NCBI RefSeq assembly: GCF_000687475.1
Contig: NC_057317.1
Location: 1,364,001-1,428,000, forward strand
Reading direction: 5' to 3'
DNA length: 64,000 bases
DNA from: Ustilaginoidea virens
Lineage: Eukaryota > Ascomycota > Sordariomycetes > Hypocreales > Clavicipitaceae
Shown: positions 46,484 through 56,449 of the stretch, one piece after another
Position numbering within the stretch: position 1 is the first letter of the stretch
Layout of the letters: each line of letters opens with the position of its first letter
Program-made: the position numbers and the translations under genes
Notes under the pieces: model-generated
The model's input: only the letters and a program-made list of their open reading frames with translations
Databases searched by the model: none
Told to the model about the DNA's origin: nothing

Positions 46484-49400
46484 AACCTAGCATTCTCCCA
46501 CTCACCCCCCCCCTGCCCAAAGCAACAAGGCTGACAGCAGCCTAAACCCAAATCCACAGTCCGGCTAACGTAGGCGGCCACGAGGTCGCGACGGTCAGGT
46601 ACACGCGGTATGAATATCCCGCATTGCCATAAAAAAAAAGCGCATTTCGCTGCTTTGAAAGGCTCGCGTCTAAATTCTGCATTTGGTCGACTTGGCCAGC
46701 GCTTAACTGGTGGCGCAACGTCCCGCGCAACCCCAAGTGGCATGCGTCCTGGCTCCGAGTCTAGTTGCGGTGAGACGACCCCAAGGGCTATTTTCCTCCT
46801 TATCGATTGGGCTGTAACTTGGCCAGTCGTCTGGTGACGTGATAACCCAAGGGGCCACGGTGACTGCCGTGTGCCGTGTGTCGTGTGTTTCAGTGTATTG
46901 GTTCAGCAATGACGCTCATCTGATACAACAACGAGCGTTCCCGCAGCCATGTCCGGAGCTTCTGCTGGGAAACGTGGGATTTTCTGCGTTGATGAGATGA
47001 CACATGTGGAACTCGTCAATGAAGGGGGGGCAGGCTTGCAAGGAGGGAGGGGGTTGACTGTGGCAACTTGCCACTGCATGCTGTGAAAAATCTGGTTCGT
47101 TTCCCCATATCCGTGCGCTGAACCCCTAAAAACCAGCAGACAGAGTAGATAATAACCAAACAGGACGGGGTTGGGAGCGCCGCTGGAGTCATGCTGAGCA
47201 AATGGACGGGGCCCAACAAGACAAAAGCGGACTTCTTCACGAGAGCGAGCTCCAACCAGACAGAACCTTGCAGAAATATACTATGGATACCTCCAAGCAC
47301 AAGCACCCTGGTGACCCCATAGTACTCGCCTGTTTATCGCGCTAGCCAGGGCAGCTTTCTATATGCCTGCCTGTAGATAGGAGGTAGGCACCCTTTTGCA
47401 CGGAGGAGTACCCTGACGAAAGGCAGGCCGCTGTTGATCATGACCTTGGTCCGGCAATAGCTGCGATCGCCGTCGCCAAGGTTCCCCAGATTAGGCCCTC
47501 GTCAGCAAGGCGACTGTTTCGTGCGTCCCTGATAACTCTGCGACCAACTACCAGGTAATCTCAAACTTGCAGGCCTCCGTGACGGATCCAGACTTGCATC
47601 CTTACGGCAGAGTGCAAGCGCGAGACAAAGGCCCAGCCTGGTCAAGGACCCATGTCTGGTTTGGCGCCTTTTTTTCCCCCATATGTGATGTGATGTTATA
47701 CTCAAGGGGGCCCCAAAATGGGTTCCCCGCGGCAAAAGGAAATGAAAGTACCGGGTACGGACGGAGCTCCTGGTCGGAGTAGACGAAAGAAGGAAAGGGG
47801 GCTGTGTGCCTATCCCACTCCTCCTCTCTTGTGCCCAGCAAGGGAGTCATCATCACCCGACCGTCATTTATCTCCTCGAGACAGACGGCTGGCAAGGTCT
47901 CGGTTGCGCGCGCTGATAGGGATAAGTCGAGCAAACCGGTCAATTTGGGCAGTCCTACGTGTGCCAGGATGCAGATGCAGGGTGGAACTGGGATCCACCG
48001 GCCGTCGTTGCCTTTTGTTCAAGCTTTTGTTTTTTTTTGCTGGGCGTTTCGTTTCGCCGAGGAGCACCACAATGTCTCGTCTCGCCCGGGGGCGCTGCTC
48101 TCGAGGCGCCAGCACGCGCCGCGTCTGAAGCTGACTGAGCCGCGAGCGTAACAATTGCAGAGAAACGTGACAAGTTGCCCGATGCGTGGAGCCGGTCTCT
48201 ATCACGAGGTCCATGCGTCGTGGCATGTTGAAACAGCTCACAGACGACGACTCGCCGGCAAGTCCCGGCGATCTATATCCATCTGCTGGCGGGGAAGGTT
48301 GACAAAAGTCTCAACACAAGGTGGGGAAAGGAGGGGGCGCCCGAGCACAGAGCACAGAGGGGAGTCGACGTCCGACGTCATGTACACTTACTTGCTGTAC
48401 GGGTTGCGGACCGGCCGAGTCGTCGACCTCGGCCCATGTCGCTTAGCTGGAAAGGGGATCAGCAGACAGTGACGCCATAGCGGGTTCTCTCCGACAGCGG
48501 AGCCCCCCCTTGCAAAGCTTGCGCGAAGCTGGATTGGCTGCTTTCGTGTCCGTTGCAGGGGTTATCGGCGAAGTCCGCGTTGAAATGCGCCACCAGACTT
48601 GTAGCCGAGGGAACCGCAGGCCCCTTAGGGCTACTACCCCTATTCCCCACTACAAGTAGCTGGAATAAGCGAGCGTCGGTCAGCCGCGCTGGTTTCCATC
48701 CTTCACCATTGTCCGCCTTCTTCCTGTGCATCCTGGCTGGCAGAAATGCAGCAATAGATGCAGCCGCAATAGTGGAAGCCGCCGTGCAAGGTAGGTAGGG
48801 CCCGGCGATCAGCGATAACAGCGAGACAAGCGGCCGCCATGATGGCCACGGCAGTGGCGATGGAAGCTGCCGTGCGGCGGTAGCCGTTGTAAGTGGCCGT
48901 GCGTACTACGTACGGTCTGCTGGAAATGGCCGGCCGATACATTATTCATTGGCTGTGGCTGTCGCTGAGATACATCGCGCAGGAAATGCTCCAGTCAGCA
49001 GAATTAGGGATTGAAAATCAAATGTAGCAAATAGGTTAGGCGGAATAAAATCGGGCATCGTTATTGACATCTACTAGCTCGGTAGCTAGGCTACCTAAAT
49101 AAATTATAATATCCTATCCTCCTATTTTCCTATATAGTATATACGCCACATTTCCTTTGCATTGGGCCTCGCCGTATCGATTAGTTCTACCTAGCCTTCT
49201 AGAAATAATCTTACGACCTTGGCCGTTGGCCATCACTTGGCTGTATATAGCGATATTCGCGGCCCGGTGGAGCCTCGTATCCGGGTATCTATTTCCATTA
49301 GGCATACGATTTGCAGTCCCATTGGCTAGCTGCGGTGGCCGATATCGCGATTGGACTACTGCTGCCAATTGCGATAGATGTGGGCGATTGATATGGCCCT

Positions 49401-49733
49401 GCTGTAGCGACTGTTAGTATGTGCCGGTATGTGCTATTGATAGTAGCGGCCCTGTGGCCTTGTGCGATATCCTGTATATCCGTAATGACTCTGTGTTGTA
49501 TGTGACGATGTGTGCCACGGGACGTAATGGCAAAGGCAGGTATGCAAGGTATGTAAGGAAGACTCCTTCCAATGAGCCCCATCACTTTGACACTTAAGGT
49601 CCCTTGGCGCTTAACCACTGCACCACAGGGGTATCACTCTACGGTTTTGCTCCGTACGCCTCATATATGCCGACTGTCTCGCATCTTTGCCCAGAATTTG
49701 CTGGTAATGCCCCGCCACCGGCCATGCCTTCTC
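46484..49733. other. Spacer without recognised gene
   Basis: About 3.2 kb of GC-richer sequence between the retrotransposon nest and GMP synthase. Many open frames overlap on both strands, but none shows a family motif or clear splice-linked coding. A TA-rich, RIP-looking patch lies at about 49,000-49,190. A tRNA A-box-like sequence occurs on the minus strand near 49,600-49,630. Confidence 0.6.
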
Positions 49734-52700
49734 TCACTCCAACTCGATGGTCCCTGAGATTGGTTAGTTTTGAAGAGCGGCCTCTTTTCTCGTGTCCGAC
49801 AGACCCAGCGGAAACGTTTTGAGGTGCAAAAACAGACAAGCAGTGAGCAGCGGGGGGAACACGAACCTGGTGGCTTTGAGGTGATGTCGTAGGTCACACG
49901 GGAGACACCGTCTACGAGGTTGACGATGCTAGTGCTGATCTGCGGCGGGGGTTTCCGGTTAGCAGGAGCTGACGGGCCTGGCTTTGTGGAACCCCGATAC
50001 GGCGCCGCTTGGGCATCTGCGGCAAGGGGGGGGAGGCGGCGGCAAAGACGTACCTTTTTCAGGAGAGCAAAGTCAAACTCGTAGGGCTCTCCCGTCATAA
50101 AGTCCGTCGTGACTATGGCCCGCAGGATGACGATGTAGCCTGGAGAGAGAGGGTAATGAGCGTGAATCCCACAATGGAAATGGGGCGTGCACACATGATG
50201 CCGAATGACGGGCATCCTGTGCTGGAACGTACCGTAAACGCGGTTGTCTCCCATGACTCCAACGGCTGTCACGCACTTAGTAACATGGAACTGTAGAGAC
50301 AATGCACCCGGCGGCATCGACTTGCCGGTCAAAGTCAGCCGCGGGAGGGATCGACGATGTCCAACATACCTTTGTTGGTGTCGAGGCCGGCGTACGCCTG
50401 GGCCATCTGATTTCACGTGGAGTTTAGCAGCTGCGTGAGACGGAGTCGTGATGGATGACGAACCTTGCTGTAGATGCCTGCCTTCTTTATCTCGGTGATG
50501 AAGATGTTGTCGACCTTGCGGGCAATAGCCACGCGCTCGGCTGTGACCTCCCCAATGATGCGAATGGCAATGCCTATGGTCGAGGTCGAGGTCAGTGCGG
50601 GGGAAAACTGCAGGGAAGCAAGTGGCGGCGATTACCTGGGCCAGGGAACGGATGGCGCATGACAAGATCATCTACTTCACGTCAGCACGCAGTGCAACAG
50701 TTCTCTTACCCATTCCATAGTACTGACCGTGAATTCCCAACTGCCTTCCCATGGCTCGCACCTCGTCCTTGAACTGTACATGAGTTGAGTCAGCTTACAG
50801 GCGAGTAAACAAATTTCGCTTCTGTTCCGAGGAAGACCTGGATTCCTGTGGATTCCTTCAAGTACAGTCGGGACAAGGGGACGGACCAGTTCTCTGAGCG
50901 GCTCAATGAGCTGCAGTTTCGCTTCCTATTCCCGGAAAGTCAGTCAGGTCTGCTTGGACAAAGGGCTGCCGGTGGAAACATACTCCGTTCATCATGCGCG
51001 CTGGAAGTCCTCCGACATTGTGGTGAGCTAAGAAAATCAAAGTTAGCGGCCGTGCATGGTTGCAAGGGTTTTTCGATCGAGGCAAAAAAAACTTGCTCTT
51101 GATCGTCGCGCTGGGCCCCTTGTAGGATATTGACTCGCTAACGATGCATTAGTGCGTGACTTGTCCCCGTGCCAGATCTCCCGATGCTTACATGACGTCG
51201 GGATAGAGCGTGCCCTGAAGAAACAATCTTACGGGGCCGGCGTTGGGAGTCTTCTCGGCTTCCTTCTCGATGCGTAGCGCCTCCTCCTCGAATAGGTCGA
51301 TGAACAAGCTGCCGATAATCTTTCGCTTACGCTGGTATTCACCATCAGTTGTGTGCCCCCACCCCCCAGACTGGACCTGGACACGGCCAATCTCACCTCT
51401 GGGTCCGTCACGCCGGCAAGGGCGTCAAGGAAGCGCTTGGAGGCATCGACCACGGTCAGGTTGATGCCGAGATGCTTCTGGAGAGTCTCCTTGACCTCTT
51501 GAGATTCATTGAGCCGCAAGAGTCCAGTATCGATGAGGACAGCGTGGAAACGACTTCCGATGGCAGTCTTGAGGAGTTGGGCCGCCACGGTCGAGTCGAC
51601 CCCTGCAAACCTGGGGGTCAGAATACATATTGCTGCAGTAGCAGAGAGTGACCCATACCTCCGCTCACGGCTCCAATCACTTGTGATGTGTCGCCAACGA
51701 GCTTACGAACTCGAGCAATCTCCTGCTCGACAAAGTTGGACATTGTCCAGTTTGGCAGACAGCCGCAGATGTTGACGGCAAAGTTTCGAAGTATCTTCGC
51801 GCCATTTTGTGTATGTTCTACTTCAGGATGGAACTGCAGCCCTGCGCGTTTCAAAGGCGAGTAAGTATTGGAACTGCCAATCCGCCGACCGGCTATGATA
51901 TGCTTCTTGAGGGTCTTGACTAGGAAAACCCACCAAAGACATTGTGCTCCAAGCTTGCTATTCCAGAGAATGGAGCCGAGGTAGTATCACATATTGTCAC
52001 AAAGCCCTTGGGAAGACGGCTCAGCCGATCGCTGTGACTGTTCCAGACTGCGCGAGCATCAGCACGACGTTGCACATCAGATGCGAGGGTCAAAGTTCAA
52101 ATGCTACCTTGCATCTTTTCGCCCAGGCCATCGAAGAGCCGATCGACATGGCTGTTGATACGGTGAATGTTGATTTCCTGTCCAGGTTATGAAATGTGCG
52201 TAACTACAAGGGGTGCCAGGAAGAGGCTACTTACAGCAGATCCATATTCACGGTGATCACTTCGAACAACATTCTCGGGATCCAGTCTCCAAGCGATAGA
52301 CTGGTTACCATAGCAGATGCCAAGCAGGGGGATTTCAGTCTGCTTAAAGTAGGCCGGGTCGGCATCTGGAAACTTGTCAGACAGCCCCCGCACTACCAAA
52401 GCTGAGCACGGACATACGAGGAGCATCGGCGTCATAGACGGAGGCAGGGCCTAGGGATCAAGATTAGCAATTTGGCACATGGTTAACACACCCACCGAAC
52501 CCCAATCGCACCTGCACATTCCACGCGGAGAAGGAGGATCACAGGAAAATTCACGGGAAAAACACGATACTAACCGCCGGATAGGATAATGCCTTTCGGT
52601 TTAAAGGGGAGATTGGCAAATTTGACATCGCAGGCCAGCATCTCACAGTAAACGCCCATATCCCGCAGTCTTCGGAGAATTAAATGGCTATACTGGGAGC

Positions 52701-53039
52701 CTAGGATGTTATTGGTCAGCATGGCAAAAAAGAAAAGGAAAAGCAAAAGTAAAACACAAAACAGGGGTATTTCGTCTAAGTGATGGTGCAAGGGAACCCT
52801 CTACTATCAACCGCCACGGGGAGACGCTTGGTGAACGAGGCATTTACTACAGAAGTAGTACGCATGAAGGAGATGATTGAAGCAAGATGATTATACCGTG
52901 GTCCAATACGAGGATTGTCTTGCGAGGAAACCCATCAGTATAAAGCACGACTAAGACGATGATCCAGTAGAGAACCAATTCAACTGACATCAAATAACTC
53001 ATGGGGCGCCTTAGCCTCGTCGGCAGCACCAACAGCCAT
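49734..53039 (-). CDS. GUA1: GMP synthase (glutamine-hydrolysing), 21 exons
   Basis: Converts XMP, ATP and glutamine to GMP, the last step of guanylate synthesis, in the cytosol. Exons (high to low): 53039-52989, 52918-52897, 52700-52575, 52450-52418, 52365-52235, 52177-52108, 52047-51934, 51841-51659, 51602-51397, 51331-51192, 51137-51097, 51027-50984, 50925-50887, 50773-50728, 50671-50636, 50573-50464, 50406-50370, 50265-50233, 50139-50054, 49939-49867, 49753-49734. They sum to 1,641 nt, or 546 residues plus stop, with no frame conflict. The class I glutamine amidotransferase keeps Cys95 (GICYG) and the His187/Glu189 pair (FHPEVEH). The ATP-pyrophosphatase P-loop SGGVDST is at 242-248. The dimerisation end ([16 protein letters not shown]) is complete. 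S. cerevisiae Gua1 is 525 residues. Nineteen introns are GT-AG; the one at 51,096-51,028 is GC-AG. Twenty introns is unusual, because ascomycete GUA1 genes usually have few. Function is near certain; whether this is the only copy is unknown. Confidence 0.96.
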
Positions 53040-53264
53040 GGCGGATAATTGACGGCAGCTTTCAAGGTCACGGGTACGGAGGAAAGGCGTTGGCGGCGGC
53101 TTGGGAATGTGAGTCGACGCTTCTCGTGATGCGATTGATGCCTTGGATGGAACTCGGCGTGAGAAATTTGCGGCGGTAAATGGAAGCGGCGGAATCCGCG
53201 AAGTAAGCCAGGGCGTGCGCTTGTCCGCTGCGTCAAGACTGTTGATAAGGTTGTTGATAAGGCT

Positions 53265-53655
53265 GTTGATGGTGTGGTGTAGAAGGAAAAATGTCTGGTG
53301 TCTGCATGTAGTAGAAAAAAGAAAAATGCGGTCACTAGCTACATTTTTATTTAGAAAAAAAAAAATGCGAAGTGACAGGCTCCAATTTAGGCTTAGCGTC
53401 TCCGGCATGTTCGAATACTCTTCCCGGCCTGTTTACTGTAAGGTACAAGCTGCATTTTAAGCTTAGCGTTCCCGGCATGTTCGAAACCCGAGCATGATGG
53501 AAGTACACGTAAACAGAGCGGGAAGGTTTTTCAAACATGCCAGGAATAAAAGTAGGTCTTATACATATATCTCTATAATACACTTTTTCTATGAGTAGTG
53601 ACCTGCCGCATTTTTCTTCCTTCCTGCTAACTCTACATATATTATCACGACTTTT
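53265..53655. repeat. MITE-like fold-back element 1
   Basis: The left end (gtggtgtagaaggaaaaatg ... aaatgcggtcacta) pairs in inverted orientation with the right end (tagtgacctgccgcattttt ... tatcacg). In between, a unit with gcttagcg..cccggcatgttcgaa is tandemly repeated twice (53,390-53,420 and 53,461-53,485). It carries no coding frame. It begins about 225 bp upstream of the GMP synthase start codon. Confidence 0.65.
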
Positions 53656-53789
53656 GCCCACGCGATAGCCTCAGAAGCGATTTATATCACGATGCACTGA
53701 TTAGGATTAGCAATCGATCGAGGGATATCTTATTATATATAGGGCGCGCGCGGGGTACTAAAGTAGCGGGTGATTGCAGCCGATAATAT

Positions 53790-54085
53790 GGCATTTTTAT
53801 AGATACTGTGTGGTCGGTCACCTGTGCGTGATTTTAGAGCAGTAAAAATACAAAAGGTCACTCACTATATATAAAAATATATGTAAAGATATAAGACCCA
53901 CTTTATTACTAGCATGTTTGAAAAACCTTTCCCGCTCTGTTTACGTGTACATGATGGAAATGCAGAGCCTAAAATAGAACTTGTACCTTCGCACCTATTT
54001 TTCTATAAGCAGCTACATACCACATTTTTCTTCCTTTTACTCTGCACATATTTTTCTTTTCTACACCACATACTATCACGAAATT
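53790..54085. repeat. MITE-like fold-back element 2
   Basis: 53,885-53,962 is the inverted counterpart of 53,503-53,575 (shared core gttttacg/cgtaaac with agagcgggaa and tttttcaaacatg). 53,990-54,080 repeats the right end of element 1. The left end is degenerate. Confidence 0.55.
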
Positions 54086-54331
54086 TGGAGCTGCAGGGAC
54101 CAGAGGTTACATCACACATGGCATGTACGTCGTACATCACGTCAAGTGCAATTCAAGCCAAGTCCTGCATGGAAGCCTGCAATAGGCCGGACAGCACATC
54201 CCGGCCGCTACAACCACATCACGGAACTAGCCTAGCGATAGGGGGGGTCCCCAAAAGCAACCCATTGTTTCTCCGTATCGGATGGACTCCTTCTTGACGC
54301 CATCCCGTCCCGCAAAGTCGGCCCCCGGCAA

Positions 54332-55750
54332 TCAGTCCTTCAGCCGGCTTCGCATCTGATTCTTGATTCTCGTAATGGTGCCCGCTCCGCCGTACACCAT
54401 GCCCGTGTACACCATGGCCACGCTCGCCCCCGCATTGAGCACCTTGAGCGCCTGGTCCCCGGTGGTAATCCCCCCCGTCGCAAAGATGGTCTTGCTGTGC
54501 TCGTCCGGGCCGCAGGGCCGCGCGTCCAGCATCTTTCTGTAGCGGCCGACCAGATCCAGCGTGCGGTCAAACATGGCCGGGCCGGAGTAGCCGCCCGTCT
54601 CCATGAGCGCCTGCTGCTCCCTGGCGCCTAGCTTGACGCCCCGAGGAACCACGCCGGTGCGTCGTTTGGTGGTGTTTCCGACAATGACGCCGTCGACGCC
54701 GCTTCTTCGTACGGCCTCGACGACGCCCTCGATTTGCGCGTCGCGGTCCTCGTCCGGGGAAACCTTGACCATCACCTTGGGGCGCGACTTTCGGTCCGTC
54801 CGGGCTGCTTCCTCCATGATGGCGGTGAGGAGCCTTGTCAGGGGCTCCGTGGCCTGCAGGTCGCGAAGCCCGGGCGTGTTTGGGCTGCTCACGTTGACGA
54901 CCAAGATGTCGGCATAGCGCGCGAGCCTGGAAACGCAGTATACGTAGTCGTCGGCAACGGCCTTCTCGTCCCGCTCATCCGTGTCCTTGTTCTTGGCCAC
55001 CTGGATGGCCAGAAGCCTGCCCGGCCGCAAGCTCCCGGGGGGAACTCTGGCAGCCCCGTCGAGAACGTCTTGCTCGGCCACGCCCGAGGACCTCGCGAAG
55101 CGGCCGAGCCTCTCCCTCAATTGCCTGGCGACATGGTCTGCGCCCTTTGAGTTGAGCCCATAGCGGTTTACCATGCCGTCGGTGGACGGCACTCGGAAGA
55201 CGCGAGGCTTGGGATTGCCGGCTTGCGGAAGAGGCGTTATGCCGCCAATCTCGACGACGCCGGCTCCGAGGCCAAAGAGAACGTCTGGAATCTCGCCATC
55301 CTTGTCCAAGCCGGCAGAGATTCCAACCGGATTGCTTAGCAGGGTTCCAAACACCTCCGTCGAAAGTTCAGGTGTCCGTAGCGAGCTGCCTCTCTCCCGG
55401 GGCGCAAGCCCGAATCTGTCGAGTGTCTCCAACGCCCTGGTACCGGAGTGGTGGGCGTCTTCGGCATCGGGGAACAAAACTCGCATCAAGCGTGGGACGA
55501 CGTATCGATGGAAGGAAGCCCTGGTGTCGGTGACGTAAAGGTAGGCCACGCACGTGGCGGCAGCGAGCGCGCCTCCAAACAGCACCGCCTTTGCGCGCCC
55601 ACCATAGACCGAGGCGTTGGACGAGGTCGAAGCTTGCCTTTTGGCGCCGGGGGAAATGATGATGCGGGAAGGAGTGGTGCGCAGACTACTACTCGGCGAA
55701 GGGCCGAGGCGGTGCGCGACGGACCGCAGGCGAATTGTGGATGTTGGCAT
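54332..55750 (-). CDS. URA9: Dihydroorotate dehydrogenase (quinone), mitochondrial, class 2
   Basis: Oxidises dihydroorotate to orotate with FMN and ubiquinone, the fourth step of UMP synthesis, on the outer face of the mitochondrial inner membrane. One uninterrupted frame of 472 residues. It has an Arg/Ser-rich N-terminus suited to mitochondrial import (1-50) and a membrane segment at about 53-73 (AKAVLFGGALAAATCVAYLY). The catalytic domain runs from about 100. Motifs seen: GISAGLDKDGEIPD (143-156), GGITPLPQAGNPKPR (169-183), NRYGLNSKG (195-203), NVSSPNTPGLRDLQ with the catalytic serine (286-299), DGVIVGNTT (353-361) and the FMN-phosphate loop ATGGITTGDQA (424-434). The length suits fungal enzymes. 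The start is the first Met, directly before the targeting sequence. The membrane anchor and class 2 motifs exclude the cytosolic class 1A enzyme. The symbol follows the yeast mitochondrial form. Confidence 0.96.
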   Translation of the reverse strand: MPTSTIRLRSVAHRLGPSPSSSLRTTPSRIIISPGAKRQASTSSNASVYGGRAKAVLFGGALAAATCVAYLYVTDTRASFHRYVVPRLMRVLFPDAEDAHHSGTRALETLDRFGLAPRERGSSLRTPELSTEVFGTLLSNPVGISAGLDKDGEIPDVLFGLGAGVVEIGGITPLPQAGNPKPRVFRVPSTDGMVNRYGLNSKGADHVARQLRERLGRFARSSGVAEQDVLDGAARVPPGSLRPGRLLAIQVAKNKDTDERDEKAVADDYVYCVSRLARYADILVVNVSSPNTPGLRDLQATEPLTRLLTAIMEEAARTDRKSRPKVMVKVSPDEDRDAQIEGVVEAVRRSGVDGVIVGNTTKRRTGVVPRGVKLGAREQQALMETGGYSGPAMFDRTLDLVGRYRKMLDARPCGPDEHSKTIFATGGITTGDQALKVLNAGASVAMVYTGMVYGGAGTITRIKNQMRSRLKD

Positions 55751-56449
55751 TTTTGTTTGCGTTGGCGATGCAAAAGCTGAGCCTTGAGGACGAAGGACGG
55801 GGCGGTGGGAGTGGAGGGGCGCAAAGGTGCCTGAGGTACCGCCCGGTAGGCAGTGTGTGGGCAGGTACCTAGGAGATGAAAAGGTACAACACCCGAGTTA
55901 TCAGTTATCCACTGTGCAAACCCGGCCAATCACCGGGGCCTCGAGTCAATGCTAGCACTTGAGCTCTTCTCAAGATGGCCTGAACCGTGTAAGGGGAAAA
56001 AAAAATAAGAGGATAAAATGCCGAAAAAAAAATAAAAATAAAAATAAAAACCGGAAGGGAAGGGGAAAAAAAAATAAGAGGGCGGTGAGGTTCTGCAGTC
56101 AACATAGAGGTAGAGGTGCCTATCGGTCTGCTGTAAAAACTGTGCATCGACTTTTTCACTCCTGTGAGCTAGTGGAGGCAAAGGCAATGCTCTTTTTTCA
56201 GGTAGGTGAGGACGGTGGTGGGATTTGAACTCAAAAGTAGAAAGAGACGACAGCGGCTTGCTTTGAAGTGCGCCATCCCATACCAGGACAAAGTAAGGGA
56301 AATGCTTGCCTATCCCCGAGCAACTGCTGTGTTTGTTGGAACTGACCGTCATTATTACATTTACCGCATGGTCTGGTCGTGACTCGGTCTGGTCGTGACT
56401 CGGTCTGGTCGTGACTCGGTCTGGTCGTCCCTGGGTCAGAAAGACGGGC
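55751..56449. other. Spacer with A-rich and short tandem repeats
   Basis: Holds the DHODH 5' region. Includes an A-rich simple repeat (about 55,998-56,072, aataaaaataaaaa type). A 16-bp tandem repeat (ctggtcgtgactcggt, three copies plus a partial one) lies at about 56,375-56,428, just beyond the stop codon of the FAR1-type gene. No gene seen. Confidence 0.7.

Larger units (their letters stand above)
53040..54331. other. Spacer between GMP synthase and DHODH
   Basis: 1.3 kb that must hold the promoter of GMP synthase on its left side and the 3' region of DHODH on its right. Most of it is made of two related fold-back repeats (entries 53,265-53,655 and 53,790-54,085). No supported gene. Confidence 0.7.

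Noticed and set aside
46378..48798. Overlapping frames to the right of the nest
   Set aside because: Frames on both strands overlap without motifs, signal peptides or linkable exons; typical of GC-rich non-coding DNA.
49661..50671. A 336-codon minus-strand frame
   Set aside because: It reads through several introns of GMP synthase. Only pieces of it are the real exons, and the frame changes at splice junctions.
50887..50984. Alternative acceptor ctgcag directly before CTCATTGAG in GMP synthase
   Set aside because: It would remove five residues (EAKLQ) that align with the conserved segment before LIEPLREL; the acceptor ggaatag keeps them in frame.
54603..55150. Plus-strand frames over DHODH
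   Set aside because: Shadows of the high-GC dehydrogenase frame; the minus frame has all family motifs.
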